DNA of 64,000 nucleotides from NCBI RefSeq assembly GCF_003056355.1, contig NZ_PYVW01000017.1, positions 45,797 through 109,796 of the forward strand. The letters are read 5' to 3'. The position numbers were made by a program, and so were the translations under genes. Each line of letters begins with the position of its first letter. The first letter of the stretch is position 1. This document shows positions 10,731 to 18,888 of the stretch, in pieces. Under the pieces are notes generated by a model, which was not told the origin of the DNA, made no database searches, and worked only from the letters and a program-made list of their open reading frames with translations. The DNA comes from Devosia naphthalenivorans (lineage in GTDB: Bacteria > Pseudomonadota > Alphaproteobacteria > Rhizobiales > Devosiaceae).

Positions 10731-11021
10731 AGGTTCGGTCTCGAACTGTCATTCCCCCAGAATGAAGCACACGCCAAGACCGAGCCTTCGACCCCAATCA
10801 CCAAAAATTATCCGGCCGCCATCTTTCGCTGGCGCAGCTACACTGAGACGCTAGACGCCTCACAACCTCGCCATACTATCAAGGCGATGCTGTGGGCTTG
10901 CGAGCAGTGGCTCGGGCAGAATGTCGATGACCTAGACTCCGATACTGGTCTGCGTGTGAGCGAAATCAAGGCTGAGCTTGAAGCTTGGCTCGAGGAGCAT
11001 GGGCAGGGTTTGCAGTATTGA
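10731..11021 (+). other. Protein-like open frame without a normal start codon
   Basis: After a TGA at 10728-10730 the frame stays open for 96 codons. It reads like protein (FRWRSYTETLDASQPRHTIKA, WACEQWLGQN, SEIKAELEAWLEEHGQG) with helical, acidic character. No ATG, GTG or TTG occurs before ATG 10887, which would give only 44 residues; CTG 10746 is the only upstream candidate. It is in the same frame as the 10503 gene but separated by several stops. It may be a decayed 3' part of a longer gene or a gene with a non-canonical start. Confidence 0.35.
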
Positions 11022-11332
11022 GAACGAATTGGCACTCGCAGAGGCGATCCGTGCGCCGGGCGTGTGACACGGAATCAACAGAACCACTCGGAATAGATTG
11101 CTCGAATGCCTCTAAACCGGCGGATTCCGTGGGATTTTGCGTCAAAACCTCGCAATGAACCGGAACATTTGATAATCGAAGCCGCGTTCCAATTTAGCGA
11201 GCTGTTGAACGATGACCGATTTTCCAGTTTTCACTGAAATCATTGAGCTTTTCGGCGTTGAAAAATGTCCGGTCTTCCCAACGAGCGACAGTACTTTCCC
11301 AATCTCGGTACGTTACCGTGTTTTCGGGCATG

Positions 11333-11356
11333 AAAAAAGCCGCCCCGGAGGGCGGC
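11333..11356 (-). terminator. Intrinsic terminator of the tns operon
   Basis: On the minus strand GCCGCC-CTCCGG-GGCGGC is followed at once by TTTTTT, a classic Rho-independent terminator 26 bp after the tniQ stop. The rest of the 360-bp gap between 11022 and 11381 holds several CGGAA/AACCGG-like words but no repeat clear enough to call as TnsB binding sites. Confidence 0.85.
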
Positions 11357-11381
11357 CTGGAAGCTCAAGATTGTCGGTGCA

Positions 11382-13226
11382 TCACCCGGGCAGCAAACCG
11401 GCGACCTCGGATCTTCTGAATAGGGTGATGGGGATATCCCTGAGATCGACCGGTCTGATCCCTTCACCATGCAACCGTTGAACGATCGCACGGGGTTGAA
11501 CGCGGAGTAGCCTCGCCAACTTCGTGCCGGTGATGAACTCGGCCTGAAACCGATCGAGTTCGCTGACGGGGATGGTAGCGCGTGAACGCCCGGTCGCAGG
11601 GTCCACTCGTTCTTCATAGTGGACCAAGCCGCCAGGCGAGGCCAGGCGGTGTGCAGCCACCGATCCGATGCCGCAGTGGCGGGCGAATTCACTTCTGGTC
11701 ATGGACTCGCTTTCACGGTCGGCGGCAGTATTGCGCCGATGGTCAGATTGGAGGAGCGCGGCTACCTCGGCGATATCGACAAGGATGGAGGCGTAAGGCT
11801 TCGCACCGGCCAGCTTGCCGACCCAGATACGCCCCGAGAATACAGCATCGTGGATCGCCAGGAACGAGCCGGTTGACCTGCGGACCATTCCCCGGATGGT
11901 GGTCTTGCCGGAAGGGGTGTCGCTACACTCGATTGCGTCTGCAAGGCAGGCGTCGAGCATGCCAGCCACATGATCCCTTCGCAGCCAGTTCCAAGTGCCT
12001 TGCTTCTGAACCTTCCGAACAACCGGAACCAAGCGGGAATGCTCGATAAGGTTGGCCATCTGCAGTTCGGTCATGCCTGCTTCGCGAGCCGCCTGCCAAA
12101 CGGGCACGATGCCGCCATCCAAAGAGATCCACTCGGAAAGACGTGCCTCGTTCACCAGGTTTGGCTTGCTTGGATGGGTCGCTCCAGCTTCGGTAGCAAA
12201 TGCGCAGACAGTAGCACCACCGAAGCCCAGGTTGAGGCCGGCCTGCTGGACCGGGCGCCATCGAGGTTGCCCGTCAATGCTAGGGTTTGCGCGCGAGCTA
12301 TAGCGGTTCTGCCTGGATGCCTGCACCACCGCCTGCCGGACGTGCATGAAGGCGGGTTCGGAACTGTTGTCCATCAGCATGTACCATACTTTCCTCATGG
12401 CCCTCCTGACCGGCACGTTCCCCTTGAAATGGGTCTCCTCCATCAGCCGGTTCATCTCGGCGGCAATGGCGTCCTGTCCCCCGGCCAGGATCTGCAGACC
12501 CGCGCTGCGGATCTTGTTGAGCTCCAGTCTGTCCAGGTTGCGCAGGTTCTCCTTGCCCTCCATCAGGCTCCAGTTGCCGAAATTGCCGGTCAGCTTGAGG
12601 ACCTGGTTGAGCGGCACACCGTGGAGCGCATCAATGGACTGCGGCAGTCCATCGAAGCGTTCGCGCACGAAGACGTCGATCGGTGACGGGTTCATCGGCT
12701 TTGACATGGCCGTCAGCAGGGGCAGCCGACCGGGGATGTCCATGGTAACCAGCGACGTATCGTGGCGGCCATATCGCCATTCGTCCCGCCCGGCAAAGAC
12801 CAGGCTGCTGCGGTGGTGCACGCAGCCCGCGATGGCGCTGATGATGGAATCACGGCAGATCGCAATAGCGGCTTCCGGAGGCAGGTGCGGGGCGGCGGCC
12901 AGATCCGCGGCGATGCAAGCGGGGCAGACCCACAGGTCGACGCGGTCGAGGTAAGCCGTGGACAACACCTGGCCATCGATATGGAACCGGCCTCCGGATC
13001 GTACAGGGCTATGTCCGAGGTCTTCGATGGGGGTCTCCGTCAGATCGGCGAGAGCTTGCAGCTGGTCTGCCTTGCCGGCGGAGATACCGTCGAAGTTCAG
13101 CTCGAAGTCGGCACAGAACTGCCTCGCATTGGTGTAGCGCAGCCAAGCTGCCAGGCGCGAAACGTAACTGGCGGCCAGTTCGAGCGGACGAAGGCGTGGG
13201 GCGAGAGGGCTCGTGAAAATGCTCAT
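11382..13226 (-). CDS. tniQ: TniQ/TnsD-family target-selection protein
   Basis: 614 residues from ATG 13226, which overlaps the tnsC stop (ATGA). The N-terminal part is TniQ-like: an LAxSYVSRLA opening segment and a zinc-site pattern C101-x2-C104 followed by C135-x2-H138 (AGCVHHRSSL). The C-terminal ~300 residues contain several helix-turn-helix-like stretches (for example near VWQAAREAGMTELQMANLIE and SEFARHCGIGSVAAHRLAS), as in long TnsD-type proteins that recognise a specific attachment site. It should recruit TnsC to the target. No CRISPR-Cas genes are nearby, so DNA-sequence targeting is more likely than RNA guidance. Confidence 0.8.
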   Translation of the reverse strand: MSIFTSPLAPRLRPLELAASYVSRLAAWLRYTNARQFCADFELNFDGISAGKADQLQALADLTETPIEDLGHSPVRSGGRFHIDGQVLSTAYLDRVDLWVCPACIAADLAAAPHLPPEAAIAICRDSIISAIAGCVHHRSSLVFAGRDEWRYGRHDTSLVTMDIPGRLPLLTAMSKPMNPSPIDVFVRERFDGLPQSIDALHGVPLNQVLKLTGNFGNWSLMEGKENLRNLDRLELNKIRSAGLQILAGGQDAIAAEMNRLMEETHFKGNVPVRRAMRKVWYMLMDNSSEPAFMHVRQAVVQASRQNRYSSRANPSIDGQPRWRPVQQAGLNLGFGGATVCAFATEAGATHPSKPNLVNEARLSEWISLDGGIVPVWQAAREAGMTELQMANLIEHSRLVPVVRKVQKQGTWNWLRRDHVAGMLDACLADAIECSDTPSGKTTIRGMVRRSTGSFLAIHDAVFSGRIWVGKLAGAKPYASILVDIAEVAALLQSDHRRNTAADRESESMTRSEFARHCGIGSVAAHRLASPGGLVHYEERVDPATGRSRATIPVSELDRFQAEFITGTKLARLLRVQPRAIVQRLHGEGIRPVDLRDIPITLFRRSEVAGLLPG

Positions 13227-14257
13227 CGGCTTGCCGCCTTCCATGTTGCGAGATCGGTTTCGAGCGTGACCTGCATCAGCCGGGTTCGGTCCGTGGTGTG
13301 CCACCCACCGACGATGAACGGATTCTGGTCGTCCGGCGCCTCGGTGGCGATGCGGTATCGGGCGGCGAAATCGGCTTCCTGAACCGCACGCTTTCCATCG
13401 TACCAGGCACGCATCACACTTGCCTGGCAGAGCTCGAAGGCCAGACCGCGTGCATGGTCCGTGGCGTGGATGAGCCGCTTGAAGAACTCATCCCCTGCGG
13501 CACCGTTCTCGATCCCGGCATCCTTGCAGTAGGCGTCCAACGCCGAGGCGAGACGCGTGAACTCCTCTTCGCTTCCCTGGGCCATGGGCTCGATGCGGAC
13601 GGGGGTGATCTTCTCGTTGAGGAACGCATGGGCGGGTTCGTCCATCCTGCGGGCGAGCTCGGGCAATCCTGTCAGGATAACCGGCACCGGCCAGGCTGCG
13701 TGATCGAGCAGGTGGCGCACGAAACCCAAGGTGGCAACCACCACGTCGTCCCGCCGGCCAGCCGCCACGCCGCTCGGGGCAAAAGCGTACTGGAACTCGT
13801 CGAGCGTAAACAGGGTGGGCATGTGCACAGGCAGCTGGGTGTCGATGCGGTTGAACGCTGCCGCCACCGGCAGAAGGCGCTTGGTACCCGTTCCTCCCAT
13901 CATGGCCTTGAGGACGGAGTTGAACAGCAGACCGTTGCTGAACACGGAGGCGCATTCGACATAAAAGGGGCGGTGTCGGATCACGGTCCCGTCAACGGCG
14001 GTCAGCTCGTCCAAGCCGTTGGCCACCTGCTGCGCAAGCTCGGTCTTGCCGTGACGGGTGGGGGCCGTGATCATCACGGCCCGGCACTTGGCGCGATTGC
14101 CCTCGCCCCACGATTCCGAATTGTCCTGGCGGACCGCGACCGAGCGAACGATCTCCTTCACCGCAGCGGTGACCGAGTCCAGTTCGGGCGTGGGGAAGAA
14201 ATGACCTTCCATGGCCTCGAGAACTGCCAGATCGGAATTGCGGTCGTGGCTCATCAT
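13223..14257 (-). CDS. tnsC: TnsC/TniB AAA+ transposition regulator
   Basis: 344-residue AAA+ ATPase. Walker A is at residues 65-72 (APTRHGKT) and Walker B is LFTLDEFQ near residue 155. In Tn7-like elements TnsC forms ATP-dependent filaments on target DNA, receives the signal from TniQ/TnsD and activates TnsAB. Coupled by ATGA overlaps to tnsB upstream and tniQ downstream, with an AAGGA ribosome site. Length fits the shorter TniB/TnsC class. Confidence 0.85.
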   Translation of the reverse strand: MMSHDRNSDLAVLEAMEGHFFPTPELDSVTAAVKEIVRSVAVRQDNSESWGEGNRAKCRAVMITAPTRHGKTELAQQVANGLDELTAVDGTVIRHRPFYVECASVFSNGLLFNSVLKAMMGGTGTKRLLPVAAAFNRIDTQLPVHMPTLFTLDEFQYAFAPSGVAAGRRDDVVVATLGFVRHLLDHAAWPVPVILTGLPELARRMDEPAHAFLNEKITPVRIEPMAQGSEEEFTRLASALDAYCKDAGIENGAAGDEFFKRLIHATDHARGLAFELCQASVMRAWYDGKRAVQEADFAARYRIATEAPDDQNPFIVGGWHTTDRTRLMQVTLETDLATWKAASR

Positions 14258-16470
14258 GAACGATCCTTCTTGGGACGGTTGCGCTTCAAGGGCGCCGGGG
14301 CTTCCGGTCGTGCGACGGGCTCATGGCCCGGCATCGCAGCAGACGTGTTCGAGGGCGGCGGCGACTGTGGGGCGATCGCCTGGGTGGAAGGGGCCGAGCG
14401 CGTGTGAACGGAACCCAGCAACGACGAGTCCTTGGTGAGGGCCTTTTCGTCTCCCGTGGGGTCGCGATCATAAAGGACGAACACCCGCAGCTGCGTTTCG
14501 ATGTTGTCGATCATGGCGGCGGTCCACTGGACATTCTCGAGCTTGAAGTAGTCCTCGGCCCGCTTTGCCGCCCGCTCGATGTCGAGCAGCGCCGGCGCGA
14601 TGAACCGTTCAAAGTCGAGGCGGGCTTGGTCACCGTAGCGACGGGCCAGTTCCGCATTCTTGGCAACCCATTCGTCAAGCGTGACGCCTTCGAGTTCCCG
14701 GGGCCCGGGAATAGTGGTCCAGTCCTGACCCAGCAGAACCGAGATGCGTCCGAGATTCTGCTCATCGACCTTGATCGCGACCATCTGGGGTCCCCCGGCG
14801 GCCATGACGATATCCAGCCAGCCGGAATGATAGATGATGTTCATGAACCGGATGCCGGCCCGGGTGAGCTTGCGCTGAAGCACGATGCCGAAAGCAACCC
14901 GGATCTCGTCGTCCGTGGGCGCAGCCTTGGACTGGAGACGACCGCTGATCGCCTCGAACTGCCGGGCAGAGGACAGCAGGACCTTGCTGCGGGGACGATA
15001 GTGGAGCACGTCGACCACATAGCGGACGAGCAGCTTCATGAACTGGTCCACGAAGACGCTGGCGCGGTCTTGCGGATCCTGCTCATCCCTGCCGCGGGAA
15101 CGGATACTGCTGCCGGTCCTGCCCGTGATCCTGGTGATGAAGTCAACGTCCATCGTGCGGAAAATGCGCTCGATCTTGCCGCGCAGGTTTGCACGACCGG
15201 CAGCCGTGAAGGTCAGGCGATCCACCAGGGCATATGCCGAACTCATGAACATGGAACTGCGGTAAGCCCCGCCCGAGTCCGACTTCACCTCCTCGATGCC
15301 GATGCGCATGTCCCACGGGGCGGTGCATCCTGCCGCCTTGGCGATGGCGGTCTTGTCCGACATGGCCATGCGAAGAGCGGCGGTGGTCAGTTCCGCATTC
15401 TCGACAAGACCGTGCTTCAGGCCCACGATTGCGCCCGTAGCCGACTCAACTACCGCCGCCAGCACAAGGCGCTGCTCCAGTTCCTTCTTATTGAAGAGCT
15501 GCTGCGCCTTTTCGGAAAGCAGGCTGAAGACATGGGTGCTCCAGCAGTCGTGGAGTGTCATCTCCCCGATCCGCTTGTAGGATGGTCCCTTGCCGACGTG
15601 CCTTAATTCCTGCACCATCCGCTTCTTGCCCAATCGCCCACCAAGGACGACCGAGGCCGGCAGCTCGTCGATGGCCTTGGCCACGCCGTATTCGGTGGCC
15701 AGGGGGATGTGGTGGTCCTCGCCCAACACCGCGTTAAGGGCCATGATGTCGATATTGATGCGCTCGCAGACGCTACGCAGCGTAGGGTTCTTCTCGCTGG
15801 CATAGCTCTCGACCCGTTGTTGGATCTGGGTCCAGGTGCGTTCGTCGATCGACTTGCCTCCGTCGCTGTGCCCGTGGGTGTTGGGCACCAGCTTCCAGAA
15901 GTCGCGTCCGGACTCCACCCATTCCAGGTAGAGCTTGAGCAGCGTCTTGGCGCATGGCCGGAGGCGGTCGCGATCCACGTCGCCGCTTTGCGCCTTCTTG
16001 CCCGGCGTGATGCTGGCGAACTTCTTCTTGCGACGAACCTTTCCATGGTCGAAGTTGGTTTCGTCATTATGCTTTTGCCACAGGCCGGCAACGTAGTCGG
16101 CCTTGGTCTTGATCAGGTCATGGATCTTGCCGCGGCTGAGCTTTTCAAGCTCTCCGTCCTCGAGAGCCTGATCCACGACCTCCATCCAGAACGACCTGAT
16201 ATATGCAGTGTCACGCTGCCCTGGCGTCAACGACGACAGTGCAGCGAACGACTGGATCTCGGACACGAGCACAACGCGAGTCTCTTCCTTGAGGCTGGCG
16301 TATTCCTCCGAGGTGAGGATGCGGTTCCTGTAAGGCCGGTCCTTGCTCTGGAGCTCCCACCCGATACCCGGCAACGGATTCGCGGCGCGCCAGGGGAAGC
16401 CGTCGATGACCACGTCAACGTAAGGGGTGATCTCGCGGAAACGGATCGGATTCTTCTTGTCGGCCTTCAC
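14254..16470 (-). CDS. tnsB: TnsB-like DDE transposase
   Basis: 738-residue transposase of the TnsB/TniA/MuA group. N-terminal DNA-binding region (about 1-290), RNase H-fold core (about 300-490) with the probable triad D308 (TLHDCWST), D398 (KSDSGG) and E434 (GKIERIF), then a Mu-C-like beta-barrel (about 535-620: IIYHSGWLDIV) and a Pro/Lys-rich tail that could contact TnsC. Spacing of 90 and 36 residues matches TnsB. It would bind the transposon ends and join 3' ends to target DNA. Overlaps both neighbours by 4 bp. Confidence 0.85.
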   Translation of the reverse strand: MKADKKNPIRFREITPYVDVVIDGFPWRAANPLPGIGWELQSKDRPYRNRILTSEEYASLKEETRVVLVSEIQSFAALSSLTPGQRDTAYIRSFWMEVVDQALEDGELEKLSRGKIHDLIKTKADYVAGLWQKHNDETNFDHGKVRRKKKFASITPGKKAQSGDVDRDRLRPCAKTLLKLYLEWVESGRDFWKLVPNTHGHSDGGKSIDERTWTQIQQRVESYASEKNPTLRSVCERINIDIMALNAVLGEDHHIPLATEYGVAKAIDELPASVVLGGRLGKKRMVQELRHVGKGPSYKRIGEMTLHDCWSTHVFSLLSEKAQQLFNKKELEQRLVLAAVVESATGAIVGLKHGLVENAELTTAALRMAMSDKTAIAKAAGCTAPWDMRIGIEEVKSDSGGAYRSSMFMSSAYALVDRLTFTAAGRANLRGKIERIFRTMDVDFITRITGRTGSSIRSRGRDEQDPQDRASVFVDQFMKLLVRYVVDVLHYRPRSKVLLSSARQFEAISGRLQSKAAPTDDEIRVAFGIVLQRKLTRAGIRFMNIIYHSGWLDIVMAAGGPQMVAIKVDEQNLGRISVLLGQDWTTIPGPRELEGVTLDEWVAKNAELARRYGDQARLDFERFIAPALLDIERAAKRAEDYFKLENVQWTAAMIDNIETQLRVFVLYDRDPTGDEKALTKDSSLLGSVHTRSAPSTQAIAPQSPPPSNTSAAMPGHEPVARPEAPAPLKRNRPKKDRS

Positions 16471-17300
16471 TGCTGCTCTCCTTGGGTTGTCCCACCGATG
16501 ATCATGGTGGTGTCGTCGATCTCGCCGGGTTCCACCTGGCGAAGCGCGCCCTCGAAAATTAGGAGGGCAACGGTTCGGAAGACCGCCTTCGATCCGCCCC
16601 AGGGCTTGGCGAAATCATCGATCGGGAGAGGGATGACGAGGCTGCGGGCAGCGCGCAGCAGTTCGCCGTAGCAATGCCAATGGCGATCGTTCCTGACCGA
16701 ATGGAACAGCCGGAAATTGGCAAGGGCCCATTGCGGCAGGTCCCGCTCGGTGACGAGCTGCACACGATCCGCGTCCTCCACCGGCATCTGGTTGAGCACC
16801 AGGGCGTTAAGCGCATCGGTGCGGAGCTTTACGGACCGGGCGAAGGGCTTCACCGCAACGACCGTCTTGGTCCGGTCGGCATACTGGATGCGCTGGTCAA
16901 AGACGGTGTATGTGCGCTTGCCTTCCGGCTTGAGATACCAGACGGGGCCGTACTGGGGCTCGATGCGGATGACGTTGGGGTCGGACAGGTAGCGAAGCGA
17001 AACGTTGAGCTCGAGCTGCCCCTCGGCTTCCTTGGCCAGGAAGTCGATCGGGTCGATGTAGTAGCAGGTCGAGCGTCCGGACGACTTCTCCGGTGGCTCG
17101 GGAATATTCCTGGCAGGCTTGTAGTCGGCAGGCGTCTCCGGCTTGGTATGTCTGGCAGGCTCTGACATCCGCACGGTCGAGTGGTCAGGGCCGTTTGCGG
17201 GGTCCCACACGGGTACGTCGCGGGTCTTGCGCGGATCGGTCTTGGGGGCATCCTTCCCGGTTCTCCGGGACTTCGGCTGGTTAAGTACTGCGATGTTCAT
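16467..17300 (-). CDS. tnsA: TnsA-like endonuclease
   Basis: 277 residues. A basic, Pro-rich N-terminal arm of about 75 residues precedes a PD-(D/E)xK-type TnsA nuclease domain. Candidate catalytic residues are E97 (QLELN), D135 (TVFDQRIQ) and K151 (VVAVK); the residue two before Lys is Ala rather than the usual Gln/Glu, so activity is not certain. A C-terminal region resembles the TnsA-C part. With TnsB it makes the 5'-strand cuts that permit cut-and-paste transposition. First gene of the tnsABC-tniQ operon. Confidence 0.72.
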   Translation of the reverse strand: MNIAVLNQPKSRRTGKDAPKTDPRKTRDVPVWDPANGPDHSTVRMSEPARHTKPETPADYKPARNIPEPPEKSSGRSTCYYIDPIDFLAKEAEGQLELNVSLRYLSDPNVIRIEPQYGPVWYLKPEGKRTYTVFDQRIQYADRTKTVVAVKPFARSVKLRTDALNALVLNQMPVEDADRVQLVTERDLPQWALANFRLFHSVRNDRHWHCYGELLRAARSLVIPLPIDDFAKPWGGSKAVFRTVALLIFEGALRQVEPGEIDDTTMIIGGTTQGEQQ

Positions 17301-17461
17301 CTGGCGCTCCGGACATGGTGGATCGTTCCCCGGCAGGCAGACCGGGAATCTTGATCGGTTTTTGGGTGGGGACGCCCTTTGCGGTCGCTGCCGAATAGGG
17401 TAGGATTCACGTGTCTGACGCGTGTCTCCTGGCCTGTTCGGGCGAGGCGGTAGGCTTCCCT

Positions 17462-17501
17462 GGAGCGTGGAAGGATCGGTAAGACGGTCCTTTCACGCTC
17501 C
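17462..17501 (-). terminator. Long hairpin between the DDE-core gene and tnsA
   Basis: GGAGCGTG and CACGCTCC form an 8-bp stem extended inward by AAGGA/TCCTT, about 14 bp in total, starting 8 bp beyond the stop of the upstream minus-strand gene. No T run follows on the minus strand. It probably insulates the 208-residue gene from tnsA or acts as an attenuator. Confidence 0.6.
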
Positions 17502-17509
17502 TTGAGGGG

Positions 17510-18136
17510 TCAGCTGCGGGTAGCCACGGGCAAGGACCCGTTCCGCCCGGCCCAGCGCTCGATCGGCGACTTCAACCCGAGCGCGGACGACGGGCGACGG
17601 TGGTACCAGTAGAGAACCTGGTCGATGACGCTTTCCAGCACCAGCCGGCTATCAGCAGCGCCATAGATCCCTTCCCATCCTGAGGCCTCTTCGAAGGCGA
17701 CGACCGCACGGGTCTGCCGACCGATCTCCCTTGCCGCCCGCTCCAATGAGAGCCGGTCCGCCCATCCATGATCGGGTGACACGCTGCGGCGGTTGGAGCG
17801 GCGCTTGATCTCGGCAGCAAGGGCTTCCGGCTCGAACTCGCCACAGGCGATGTCGACCGCTGCAGTTTCCGGCACGTGCAAGGCGCCCAAGGCGTCCAAC
17901 GCCGTGCAGGCTGCGTCGTCGAGATCGACGGGGTGAGGCAAGACCCTGAAGCTGGGAACAAGACCGCTGACGGGTTCGAAAGCCAGGATCAGCGACCAGG
18001 CATCAGGATCATCCGTAAACTCGAGCGCGACGGGCACGATCGCGATCTCCGCACAACCGCCCTTGAGCGACGAGGTCGGGTTGCGGGCGGATACCAGGAT
18101 GGAGGTAGGGGAGAGGTCGATAACTGCGGCACACAT
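17510..18136 (-). CDS. Stand-alone integrase/transposase catalytic-core-like protein
   Basis: 208 residues, ATG 18136 with an AAAGGA ribosome site. The whole protein reads as a DDE RNase H-fold core without DNA-binding domains: strand 1 with D7 (VIDLSPTSILV), a second sheet segment (LILAFEPVSGLVP), D95 in DIACGEFEPEAL (compare the DNGxEF motif), E132 in SLERAAREIG (compare the NaxVERF helix) and a C-terminal WYHRRPSSALGLKSPIERW, a signature of integrase tails. D7-D95 and D95-E132 spacings (88 and 37) match those of TnsB. It could be a domesticated or regulatory transposase core, or a decayed fragment with a translated start. No established family is assigned. Confidence 0.55.
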   Translation of the reverse strand: MCAAVIDLSPTSILVSARNPTSSLKGGCAEIAIVPVALEFTDDPDAWSLILAFEPVSGLVPSFRVLPHPVDLDDAACTALDALGALHVPETAAVDIACGEFEPEALAAEIKRRSNRRSVSPDHGWADRLSLERAAREIGRQTRAVVAFEEASGWEGIYGAADSRLVLESVIDQVLYWYHRRPSSALGLKSPIERWAGRNGSLPVATRS

Positions 18137-18479
18137 GTCGTGATCCTTTCGGTTGCTGAAGGCGAAGGGCCGGTCGGGGCGTCCTCCAGTGTTGCCGACC
18201 TAGGCACATCGGACGTCGATTGCAAGCGGAGAATTTCAGTTAACATATTGATATACAACGACAATCATCAATCGTGAAACGGTCAGTCTTTCCAATGGAC
18301 CTGGAGCGGGAGCTCCGGAGAATGACGCCTTTTCCACGTACGGTGGAAATCAGGAAAGCTGCCGCGACACTACTTCCATCAACATTGGAAGCGGTGTCGG
18401 GCGCGACGCCCTGATTTTTCCGGTTCTGGTGACTTTCATCCCCGACCCGCATGATGAATCCGAGACAAAGGAGACCATC
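18137..18479. promoter_or_regulatory. Divergent intergenic region rich in inverted repeats
   Basis: 343 bp between the minus-strand DDE-core gene and a plus-strand gene. The first ~160 bp is AT-richer and should hold promoters for both directions. The second half carries four successive hairpins that end in a terminator-like structure (see the ncRNA candidate at 18301-18419). Confidence 0.5.
18301..18419 (+). ncRNA. Candidate small RNA or attenuator leader with four hairpins
   Basis: Hairpins read directly: GGAGC-GGGA-GCTCC (18303-18316); TTTCCAC-gtacg-GTGGAAA (18331-18349); CGACAC-ta-CTTCCA-loop-TGGAAG-cg-GTGTCG (18365-18399); and GGGCG-CGA-CGCCC (18399-18411) followed by TGATTTTT. The last is a credible intrinsic terminator on the plus strand, 60 bp upstream of the gene at 18480. 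Either a ~120-nt small RNA or a leader that controls read-through into that gene. Confidence 0.4.
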
Positions 18480-18827
18480 ATGGTGCAAAAATACATCAGT
18501 GTTCGCGATGAAGCTCGCGAGCGGTTCAAGCGGGAATGCAAACGCGACAGGACGATTCTCAAGGACGCCGATGCGTTCTGGCAGGAACTACATAATTGCG
18601 TCATCGACAGTTTCGATCGTGACGCAACAGATCAGGAACTGGCGCTTATCCTGGTGTGGAAGCCGAACATTCTCGACATGACACCTTCCGCGATTGGACA
18701 ACCGGACAGCAACAAGATGCGCGACTACATCATGGACGGAATGCTGCAGTCGATTTACGACGAACTGTTCGAGGAACTGTCGCCCAAGCTCAAGGACACA
18801 TACGAGGCTGCCAGCCCTCGCATCTGA
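18480..18827 (+). CDS. Hypothetical protein in the transposon region, 115 aa
   Basis: 115 residues from ATG 18480, with AAAGGAGA eight bases upstream. Highly charged and helical (DEARERFKRECKRDRTILKDADAFWQ at residues 9-34), with no membrane segment. No family recognised. It is the first of two plus-strand genes that face away from the tns operon; the next begins about 60 bp later. A terminator-like hairpin lies upstream, so expression may be attenuated. Confidence 0.6.
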   Translation: MVQKYISVRDEARERFKRECKRDRTILKDADAFWQELHNCVIDSFDRDATDQELALILVWKPNILDMTPSAIGQPDSNKMRDYIMDGMLQSIYDELFEELSPKLKDTYEAASPRI

Positions 18828-18888
18828 CAAAGCGCTTCATCGTTCCTCAAGCTTCCTGCTGCATGTTCCCCCTGAAACGGGGGTTCAA

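Noticed and set aside
11022..11330. Repeated CGGAA/AACCGG words as TnsB end sites
   Set aside because: Too short and irregular, and no matching set was found near 17.3-18.4 or 23.6-24.2 kb; transposon ends are not called.
16330..16470. Possible Glu-for-Asp change in the TnsB active site (VVESATG)
   Set aside because: That position is on a later strand of the RNase H fold; the first catalytic Asp is better placed at D308 (TLHDCW), giving an intact triad.
14323..16671. Long plus-strand open frames opposite tnsB and tnsA
   Set aside because: High-GC antisense shadows; the minus-strand genes have catalytic motifs and ATGA coupling.
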